Positions 1 through 6,346 of a stretch of DNA of 64,000 bases are shown here, piece by piece. The stretch is taken from assembly GCA_035318745.1 (NCBI GenBank), contig DATHEA010000041.1, forward strand, positions 18,929-82,928, read 5' to 3'. The position numbers and the translations under genes were made by a program. How positions within the stretch are numbered: the first letter of the stretch is position 1; each line of letters starts with the position of its first letter. This DNA comes from VRUE01 sp035318745 (GTDB lineage Bacteria; Actinomycetota; Thermoleophilia; Solirubrobacterales; 70-9). The notes under the pieces were generated by a model. That model made no database searches and was not told where the DNA came from. It worked only from the letters and a program-made list of their open reading frames with translations.

Positions 1-77
1 TCTCTGTCAGACCTGGTCCGGCTCAGGTCACTAGAACGACTTTTGTAGGACTGTGGTAAACAACGGCCGACCTACTT

Positions 78-449
78 TCACACTGATGCACCGGCTCCGG
101 ACGTGATGTGCTCGATCACCTGCCGGAACTCCTCGGTCGGTGAGAAGTCGACGTACTCGGAGTCCTCGAGCGCCTCGGGAGCGTGGCCGGGAGCCCAGTA
201 GAACGCTTCGCCGGCGGCGAAGTCCCGATGCCCGTCCAGGGTGTGCATCCGCACGCGGCCCTTGAGCATGTACCCCCAATGCGGGCACGGGCAGAGGTCG
301 TCCGGCAGGCCTTTGGTGGCAGGGCGCAGGTCGGCGCCGGCCGGGAGTCGCACGAACCCGACGGAGAGGCCGTCCTCGTCGCGCAGTCGGACCTCGACGC
401 CGTTGTCCTCGATGACGATCGGGACGTCCTCACGTGGGATGGATCGCAT
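78..449 (-). CDS. Small cupin-domain protein
   Basis: A 123-residue protein with a single cupin-like beta-barrel pattern. GYMLKGRVRMHTLDG followed by AGEAFYWAPGHAPEA matches the two conserved cupin blocks, but the metal-binding histidines of the classical motif are only partly present. The ATG at 449 is preceded by a strong AGGAGG ribosome site. The gene lies 15 bp downstream of the hydrolase/glycosyltransferase fusion on the same strand, so the two are probably cotranscribed. Substrate unknown; it may be a sugar-binding or sensing protein rather than an enzyme. Confidence 0.75.
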   Translation of the reverse strand: MRSIPREDVPIVIEDNGVEVRLRDEDGLSVGFVRLPAGADLRPATKGLPDDLCPCPHWGYMLKGRVRMHTLDGHRDFAAGEAFYWAPGHAPEALEDSEYVDFSPTEEFRQVIEHITSGAGASV

Positions 450-464
450 GGGTGTGTCCTCCTG

Positions 465-2546
465 TTAGTTGAGTAGTTCCGCGATGCGTTGCGCCGCGAG
501 GTGGGCGCCGCCCGTTTCCACCGGGCGGTAGTCGACGTCGCGCCCGATCTCCTCGGCGATGGCCTGGGCGATGATGTCAGGGGTGGCGCCCTCGAAGTCC
601 ATCCGGCGGCCGGCTCGGTAGCGGTCGAGCCGATGGGCGACGTGGAAGCGCTGCTCGAAGTGGTGGCGCAGGGGGAAGTAGAGGAATGGCCGTTGTGCGG
701 CGGTCAGCTCCATCGCGGTCGTCAGCCCACCCTGGACCACGGCTAGGTCGCAGGCGGCGAGGTGGCGGTAGAGGTCATCGACGTAGGCGCGCACCTCCAG
801 ACCGTCGGCGGCGGGCAGCGTCGCCGGGTCGATTCGCGGTCCGGCGACGACGATCATCCGCAGCTCGGGGACAAGTTTCGCTGCGGCGGGGAAGGCGCCC
901 ATGACCCGGCGCAGCAGGCTGGCGCCCACGCCCGAGCCGCCGACCGTGACCAGGCAGACGCGCTCGTGCGGCTGGTAGCCGAGCTCGGCGCGCAGGCGTT
1001 CGCGGTCCCCTAGCTCGGCCTGGTCGAAGCCGGTGACGTAGCCGGCAAAGTCGAAGTTTTGCTCGGTCCACTCGCGGATCCCCGGCAGGTCCGGGCCAAG
1101 GCGGTCGCTGACGATGTCCTCGGGGTTGCCGACGAAGATCGCCCGGTCGCGGACCTCTGGGTGGTCGCGGATGTGCTCGACCATCTCGGCGTTGTAGTCC
1201 GCCGCCACGGATGCCTCCCGCTCGCCGTTCTCGGGCATCGGCAGCCAGCCGACGAAGTCCGTCAGCCAGGCGAAGGGTGCGCGCTTTCGGCCTGGGTTCT
1301 CGTGCAGGTGGTAGTCGAGCTCCCAGGCCTCGTCGCCGATCCACAGGTCATACGGCGTCTCGCTGACGACGTCGTCGAAGACCATGTAGTTCGCGGCCAG
1401 GATCTCGTCCATGCGCCGGATGGCCTGGAAGCACTGCAGGCCGTGCTCGGCGGACTCCGATTCGATGTGGGCCGACTCGTTGGCCAGGTGCCTGCTGGCA
1501 GGATGAATGCGCTCGCCCTCCGCTTCCAGCACCCGCGTCACCGGGTCCTGGGCGAGCCAGTCGATCTCGAGGTCGGGGTGCAGCGCCCGCAGCTCACGAG
1601 CGATCGCGACGTCGCGGCGGGCATGGCCGAGGCCGATCGGAGAGCTGACGTATAGCGCGCGCCGTCGGCCGCTCGACCGCTTGACACTGGGCTTGCAACG
1701 GAAGAGGGGATCGGCGAACTCGCGGATCGCGAGGTTCACCGCGACCGGTTGCCGCCCCTCGGGGAGGTGATCGCCACCCTCGATCGCCACCAGCTCTCCG
1801 CCCGTAGCCCTCGCCAGCGCCCTGGCGTCGGCGTGGCTCGTCACCTTGTCCTTTTTCCCGCTGATCACGAGCACGGGGCACCGCACGCGGCGGGCAAGCG
1901 CCAACTGGTCGCGGCGGGTGACCGGCGCGGCGGCGTCGGCGAGCACGGTCATGGCCAGCGTGTCCGGGTCGGTCTCCAGTCCCCACTCGACGACGTCGTC
2001 GAATCCCTTGGTCGAATGGGCCTCGCTGGTCGCCATGCCCGCGAACCACTCGACGAAGTCGCGGAAGTCGCGGCGAAAGTGCACCGCGTTGACCTTCGCC
2101 CAGCTCCGCGTCGTGATCGGCCTGCGCGTGAACATCGACCGCACCCAGGGATGGAACATGACCCGGTAGCGCAGGCCGCCAAGCGAGCGGCTGGCGGGGA
2201 ACCAGGGGCCGATCAGCACCGCCGCGAGAACCCGCTCGGGGTGCTCGGCGGCGAGCAGGAGGGCGCGCTGGGTGCCGCGGGAGAGGCCGACGACGACCGC
2301 CTGCTCGGTGCCGGTAGCGTCGAGGACGTCGAGCGCGTCGCGGGCGAACTCCGACTCGGCATATGCCTCGACGTCAGGCGGCCGGTCGCTCCTGCCGTTG
2401 CCGCGCGGATCGAAGACGACCACGCGGTGGTGGCGGGCGAGATAGGGGATCTGCATCTTCCACACCCGCGAGTGCACCAGCGTCCAGGTCGGGCAGAGCA
2501 GGATCGTCGGCTCGCCGCTGCCGTAGACCTCGTAGAAGACGCGCAC
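465..2546 (-). CDS. Alpha/beta-hydrolase fused to a GT28/MurG-like glycosyltransferase
   Basis: A 693-residue two-domain protein. Residues 1-280 are an alpha/beta-hydrolase with nucleophile elbow GLSRGT (Ser89) and a likely catalytic His in GGDHLPEG. From about residue 295 the chain reads as a nucleotide-sugar glycosyltransferase of the MurG/macrolide-GT type (ALYVSSPIGLGHARRDVAIA at its start, LVTVGGSGVG in the middle, VVQGGLTTAMELTA near the donor site). The hydrolase half could act on an ester or acyl group of the glycosylated product (inference). The start is a GTG. In-frame codons upstream (reading YPDDQGYVERDG) look like family sequence but contain no ATG, GTG or TTG before an upstream stop near 2685, so the true N terminus is uncertain. 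Divergent from the TetR gene. Confidence 0.8.
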   Translation of the reverse strand: MRVFYEVYGSGEPTILLCPTWTLVHSRVWKMQIPYLARHHRVVVFDPRGNGRSDRPPDVEAYAESEFARDALDVLDATGTEQAVVVGLSRGTQRALLLAAEHPERVLAAVLIGPWFPASRSLGGLRYRVMFHPWVRSMFTRRPITTRSWAKVNAVHFRRDFRDFVEWFAGMATSEAHSTKGFDDVVEWGLETDPDTLAMTVLADAAAPVTRRDQLALARRVRCPVLVISGKKDKVTSHADARALARATGGELVAIEGGDHLPEGRQPVAVNLAIREFADPLFRCKPSVKRSSGRRRALYVSSPIGLGHARRDVAIARELRALHPDLEIDWLAQDPVTRVLEAEGERIHPASRHLANESAHIESESAEHGLQCFQAIRRMDEILAANYMVFDDVVSETPYDLWIGDEAWELDYHLHENPGRKRAPFAWLTDFVGWLPMPENGEREASVAADYNAEMVEHIRDHPEVRDRAIFVGNPEDIVSDRLGPDLPGIREWTEQNFDFAGYVTGFDQAELGDRERLRAELGYQPHERVCLVTVGGSGVGASLLRRVMGAFPAAAKLVPELRMIVVAGPRIDPATLPAADGLEVRAYVDDLYRHLAACDLAVVQGGLTTAMELTAAQRPFLYFPLRHHFEQRFHVAHRLDRYRAGRRMDFEGATPDIIAQAIAEEIGRDVDYRPVETGGAHLAAQRIAELLN

Positions 2547-2697
2547 GCCGTCGCGCTCGACGTAACCCTGATCGTCCGGATACCGCGCTCGGGTCTGCTC
2601 GTCCGTATCGGCCCGCTCGTTTGTGACCGCTCGGCGATGGTCATTTGCTCTCTTGGCTCGGCGATCTGTCGGAGTGCCACTGTCTCAGAATGCTCAA

Positions 2698-2713
2698 TTG
2701 GTCGGGCGACCAA
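2698..2713. promoter_or_regulatory. Perfect 16-bp palindrome, probable TetR operator
   Basis: TTGGTCG-GG-CGACCAA is a perfect inverted repeat in the divergent intergenic region between the hydrolase/glycosyltransferase gene and the TetR gene. TetR-family dimers usually bind such sites beside their own gene. It lies just upstream of a possible -10 element, so repressor binding here could silence both directions. Confidence 0.65.
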
Positions 2714-2726
2714 CCAATTTGTATCG

Positions 2727-2732
2727 TATACT
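2727..2732 (+). promoter_or_regulatory. Putative -10 element (TATACT) of the tetR gene
   Basis: TATACT ends 8 bp before the ATG at 2741. That spacing would make the transcript leaderless or nearly so, which is common in high-G+C actinobacteria. No Shine-Dalgarno sequence is seen before this ATG. No convincing -35 was found. Confidence 0.4.
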
Positions 2733-2740
2733 GCGATCCG

Positions 2741-3385
2741 ATGTCAACCACCGAACCGGACCTGCGCGATGAGACCGCGGCGGATGGCGACCTTCGTGTC
2801 GAGCAGGGTCGATCGACGCGCGCACTGCTGCTCACTGCCGCCGCCGACCTCCTGCGCGAGGAGGGCTACGCAGCGACCTCGACGCGGGCGGTCGCCGAGC
2901 GCGCGGGGGCGCAACTCTCACTGGTCCACTACCACTTCGGCTCCAAGCGCGGCTTGCTCCTCGCCGTTTTCGAGGATCTCACCGAGCGTCTCCTGGGCCG
3001 CCAGCGGGAGATGTTCAACGACGGCCGATCCTTCGCCGATCAGTGGCGCACCGCCTGCGAGTACCTGCGCGAGGACATCCGCTCTGGCTACGTGCGGATC
3101 CTCTGGGAGCTGTGGGCTGCCGGACTCGCCGACCCCGAGCTTGCTGAACGCTGGCGCGCTACCCAGCGCGGCTGGCGCGAGCTGATCGAGGCGCGCCTCG
3201 AACGCCTGCAGACCGAGTGCGGCATCGAGCTGCCGATGCCCCCACGCGCCCTCGCCGCGCTGATCGGCAGCCTCTTCGAGGGCGCCGAGGTCGAGATCCT
3301 CGCCGGCGTCCCCGAGGAGGAAACGCCACACCTCGAAGCGCTCGAGGCCTGCGCCGCGCTGATCGCGCCCGCCGAGCGGCACTGA
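2741..3385 (+). CDS. TetR-family transcriptional repressor
   Basis: About 214 residues. The N-terminal HTH is typical: RALLLTAAADLLREEGYAAT, then STRAVAERAGAQLSLVHYHF, then GSKRGLLLAVFEDLTERLL. The C-terminal half is helical and probably binds a ligand. The reading frame is open back to an ATG at 2645, but that extension crosses the palindromic operator and lacks family similarity, so ATG 2741 is preferred. It probably represses the divergent hydrolase/glycosyltransferase-cupin operon and itself. Ligand unknown. Confidence 0.9.
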   Translation: MSTTEPDLRDETAADGDLRVEQGRSTRALLLTAAADLLREEGYAATSTRAVAERAGAQLSLVHYHFGSKRGLLLAVFEDLTERLLGRQREMFNDGRSFADQWRTACEYLREDIRSGYVRILWELWAAGLADPELAERWRATQRGWRELIEARLERLQTECGIELPMPPRALAALIGSLFEGAEVEILAGVPEEETPHLEALEACAALIAPAERH

Positions 3386-3667
3386 CCCGTGCGGGCGACG
3401 CGATCTCAGACGGGCACGCAGAATTCGGGGTAGCCCTTTCGGGGTGAGACCGGCTCAGTGAATACGGCTACCGCTTGCCCCGGCTCAGCCAGGCCCGCCA
3501 CCAGCGAAAGCATCGTCGGCTCAGGTGGGTCCTTGTACGGGCAGCGCGCCGAAAAGACTAGCCGCCCGGGGTCGGATTTTCGGACGGCAGTCCCGAACGC
3601 TCATGCCACAGTGGCTCGGGATCGATGGAGTGGTTACTGTCCGCGGAAGTAACCTGCGAGTGGCCCG

Positions 3668-5122
3668 ATGCCTCCAGAGACGCATTACGCACAGAGTGGC
3701 GAGGTCAACATCGCCTATCAGGTTGTCGGCGACGGCCCGATCGACCTCGTTTTCGTGCCGGGCTTTGTTTCGCACCTGGACCTGCAGTGGGCCGAGCCGC
3801 GGATCGCACGCTTCCTCGAAAAGCTCGCCTCCTTCTCGCGGCTGATCCTGTTCGACAAGCGGGGCACGGGGCTCTCTGATCCTGTCGCCGGCCCGGCACC
3901 GCTTGAGGATCGCATGGACGACGTGCGCGCGGTGATGGACGCCGCCAGCTCGGAGCGCGCCGCGCTGTTCGGGCTCTCAGAGGGCGGGCCGATGAGCGTT
4001 CTCTTCGCCACCACGTATCCCGAGCGCACGCAGGCCCTGGTCCTTTGCGGCACCGGCCCCACGGGCACTCTCGACCCCGACGAGAACCCCGGCGGGCAGC
4101 GCTGGGTCGACACGTTCCAGAGCATGCGCGCCGCGGCCGAGCACTGGGGTGAGGGGCGCACCCTCGGACTGATGGCTCCTAGCGCCGACAGCGAGCGGGA
4201 TCGGATCGGGCGCGCTACGTTTGAACGCTCGGCTGCAAGTCCACAGATGGCGCGGACGATCCTTGACATGGTTCCCGGAATCGATGTCAGGGACCTGCTG
4301 CCGAACGTCCGCGTGCCGACGCTGGTTCTTCATCGCGCCGAAGAGTTCATCCCCGTCGAGTGCGCGCACTACACGGCCGAGCACATCCCGGGTGCGCGGC
4401 TGGTCGTACTGCCGGGAATGGACCACATTCCTTTTTACGGCGACGGTGATGGCTACGCAGAGGAGATCGAGGAGTTCTTGACCGGCGCCCGCCATGCGCC
4501 CCCTTCAGATCGCATCCTGACGACCGTGATGTTCACCGACATCGTCGCTTCCACGGAGCGGGCCGCGGCACTCGGTGACGCGCGCTGGCGCGAGCTATTG
4601 GGTCGGCACGACGAGCTCATGCGCGCCGAGCTGGAGCGCCACCGAGGCCGCGAGGTGAAGACGATGGGCGACGGCTTTCTGGCCACCTTCGACGGCCCGG
4701 CGCGCGGGATCCGCTGCGCTCGGGCGATCGCGGACAAGGTGCGAGCCATTGACATCGAGCTGCGGGCGGGCCTGCACACCGGCGAGTGCGAGCTGATCGG
4801 CGAGGACATAGGTGGCATGGCCGTCAACATCGGCGCGAGGATCGGTGCGCTTGCCGGCGCGAACGAGGTGGTCGTCTCCAGCACCGTCAAGGACCTCGTC
4901 GTAGGGTCGGGCATCTCGTTCAGCGACCGCGGAGCCCAAGAGCTCAAGGGTGTGCCCGGCGAGTGGCGTCTGTTCGCCGTGGAGGAGGTTGAAGGGCCAG
5001 CGAGCAACCGGCTTGTGCCAGACACCCGTGAGCTCCGTCTCTCCGATCGTGCAGCCACCGGTGTGGCAAGGAGAGCGCCCAGCCTCATGCGACGAGTGAT
5101 CGGTTGGCGCGCTGACTCCTAG
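3668..5122 (+). CDS. Alpha/beta-hydrolase fused to a class III adenylyl cyclase
   Basis: A 484-residue fusion. Residues 1-275 form an alpha/beta-hydrolase with elbow GLSEGGP (Ser104) and a C-terminal GMDHIPF histidine. From about residue 283 there is a class III nucleotidyl cyclase domain. It has both metal aspartates (FTDIVAST and MGDGFLATF), the purine-selecting lysine before MGDG, and the transition-state arginine in VNIGARIG. It should therefore be catalytically competent and make cAMP. The hydrolase half may act as a ligand sensor for the cyclase (inference). Such fusions are known in actinobacteria and rhizobia. No effector gene is adjacent. Confidence 0.85.
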   Translation: MPPETHYAQSGEVNIAYQVVGDGPIDLVFVPGFVSHLDLQWAEPRIARFLEKLASFSRLILFDKRGTGLSDPVAGPAPLEDRMDDVRAVMDAASSERAALFGLSEGGPMSVLFATTYPERTQALVLCGTGPTGTLDPDENPGGQRWVDTFQSMRAAAEHWGEGRTLGLMAPSADSERDRIGRATFERSAASPQMARTILDMVPGIDVRDLLPNVRVPTLVLHRAEEFIPVECAHYTAEHIPGARLVVLPGMDHIPFYGDGDGYAEEIEEFLTGARHAPPSDRILTTVMFTDIVASTERAAALGDARWRELLGRHDELMRAELERHRGREVKTMGDGFLATFDGPARGIRCARAIADKVRAIDIELRAGLHTGECELIGEDIGGMAVNIGARIGALAGANEVVVSSTVKDLVVGSGISFSDRGAQELKGVPGEWRLFAVEEVEGPASNRLVPDTRELRLSDRAATGVARRAPSLMRRVIGWRADS

Positions 5123-5148
5123 CTGCTCAATTGGGAAGGCCGCCTTGG

Positions 5149-5154
5149 TATGCT
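5149..5154 (+). promoter_or_regulatory. Putative -10 (TATGCT) of vapBC copy 1
   Basis: TATGCT sits 9 bp before the antitoxin ATG, within the stretch TGGTATGCTGGCATCCCC that is identical before both vapBC copies. Homology between the copies starts here, so this is probably the functional promoter of a nearly leaderless transcript. No ribosome site is seen. Confidence 0.4.
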
Positions 5155-5163
5155 GGCATCCCC

Positions 5164-5394
5164 ATGCGGCGCACCACTGTGAAGCTCCCCGACGACCTCG
5201 ATGCCCGGCTTCGCCACGAGGCCGAGCGGCGTGGCGTGACGATCGCCGATGTCACCCGCACCGCGCTCGAGCAGCACCTCGGGGCGGGCGAGCGGCGACG
5301 CCTCAGTGCCGCCGCCGGCGGGCGCAGCGGCCATAGCGATGTCTCGGAGCGGATCGAGGAGATCCTCGCCTCGGAGATCGCCCCATCGCGCTGA
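5164..5394 (+). CDS. vapB: VapB-like ribbon-helix-helix antitoxin, copy 1
   Basis: A 76-residue antitoxin. The N terminus MRRTTVKLPDDLDARLRHEA is a ribbon-helix-helix strand plus helix, which normally binds the operon's own operator. The C-terminal tail (SERIEEILASEIAPSR) should wrap the toxin. ATG 5164 was chosen because the RHH strand begins there and because the second copy has the same start. Only about 4 of 76 residues differ from the copy at 21645. Its TGA overlaps the toxin's probable CTG start (CTGA), so the two are translationally coupled. Confidence 0.88.
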   Translation: MRRTTVKLPDDLDARLRHEAERRGVTIADVTRTALEQHLGAGERRRLSAAAGGRSGHSDVSERIEEILASEIAPSR

Positions 5395-5798
5395 TCCTCG
5401 ACGCCGGGCCCCTCTACGCCTACGTCGACGCCGACGACGCCCACCACTCTCCCTGCCTGGAGCTGCTCGAATCCCACCCAGGCCCCCTCGTCCTCCCCAC
5501 GCTCGTCATCACCGAGGTCGCCTACCTGATCGCAACCCGGCTGGGCTGGCAGGCCGAGGTTCGCTTCCTCGGCGACCTCGCCGGCGGCAGCTTCGCGGTC
5601 GAGCCGTTGCATGCCGGCGACCCCGTCCGCATCGCGGAGCTCGTCGCCGAGTATCGAGACCTGCCGCTCGGCACCGTCGACGCCTCGGTGATCGCGGCAG
5701 CGGAGCGGCTCGACGTCACCGAAGTGGCGACGCTCGACCGCCGCCACTTCAGCGTCGTCCGTCCGCGGCATGAGGTCGCCTTCCAGTTGCTACCGTGA
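5391..5798 (+). CDS. vapC: VapC-like PIN-domain toxin, copy 1 (non-canonical start)
   Basis: About 135 residues of PIN-domain ribonuclease. The acidic residues are all present: LILDAGPLY, ITEVAY, GTVDASVIAAAE and TLDRRHF. Family alignment requires translation from about 5391, yet the frame has no ATG, GTG or TTG between the upstream TAG at 5334 and the first ATG-type start at 5607, which lies after half the catalytic core. CTG 5391 overlapping the antitoxin TGA is the best candidate; ATC 5385 is an alternative. A GGAG lies at 5373-5376. VapC toxins cut tRNA or rRNA. Confidence 0.8.
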   Translation: MILDAGPLYAYVDADDAHHSPCLELLESHPGPLVLPTLVITEVAYLIATRLGWQAEVRFLGDLAGGSFAVEPLHAGDPVRIAELVAEYRDLPLGTVDASVIAAAERLDVTEVATLDRRHFSVVRPRHEVAFQLLP

Positions 5799-6346
5799 TA
5801 GCTCAATGGCGGCAACAGCGGCAACAGAATTCACAGCGCCACGGCAACACGGCGGTAACAGCAACGGCGTCTCCTCGAGTCGCGCGAGCGCCGCCGATTC
5901 TGCATCGTGCCTGACACCTGTTGCCGTGAGCGTTGCCGCCAAACAAGAAAATGGCATCTCCACGGATGCATTTGGCTCTCCAGAGCCATACCGCTACGGG
6001 GATTCGAACCCCGGTTTCCGGACTGAGAATTGGCAGTTGCCGTAATAGGACATTGGCAACCGCTCGGGTACCGGACAACCCGACTCAGGAAGTAACGCTA
6101 GTCAGCAACGCACCACGATCTTGAGGTCCCCAGGTACCTGACGGGAGAACACCCAAGCGCCGTGCTGTCGGCTGGGTGCTTCGACGTCGTCCTCCTCCTT
6201 GAGGCGCTTGTGATCTCATCGACGTTCGCCAGGGCAGCAGCCGAGTCGATATGCGGCGCCAATAGCCTGGACATTCGTACTACAGCCTTTTGACCACAGG
6301 GCCCCGCCGATCAAGTGCTGAGCCAATAGGCCGATGAGTCTGAGTA
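5799..6346. other. Gene-poor spacer with GGCAACA repeats and a tRNA-Glu fragment
   Basis: No convincing gene. The left part (5810-5945) contains several irregular GGCAACA / TGTTGCC words in both orientations and is clearly homologous to 22332-22470 behind the second vapBC copy. A tRNA-Glu 3' fragment follows at 5989-6030. From 6031 to the start of the GGDEF-EAL gene at 6347 I recognise nothing; the promoter of the long chemosensory operon must lie here. Confidence 0.6.
5981..6030 (-). repeat. 50-bp direct repeat: truncated tRNA-Glu (3' part), att-like site
   Basis: These 50 bp are identical to 22507-22556, which lies inside and just beyond the intact tRNA-Glu gene. The fragment corresponds to the 3' end of the tRNA back into the anticodon loop (tRNA part 5989-6030); identity stops there, so it cannot make a tRNA. 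A copy of a tRNA 3' half bounding a segment is the classic footprint of integration by a tyrosine recombinase, but no integrase is seen in the window. Confidence 0.75.

Noticed and set aside
5810..5945. Clustered GGCAACA/TGTTGCC words as a possible CRISPR or iteron array
   Set aside because: Spacing is irregular, orientation is mixed, units are only 7-8 bp and several are degenerate. There are no Cas or replication genes nearby.
5989..6030. A second tRNA-Glu gene
   Set aside because: Only the 3' part to the anticodon loop is present; the 5' acceptor strand and D arm are missing.
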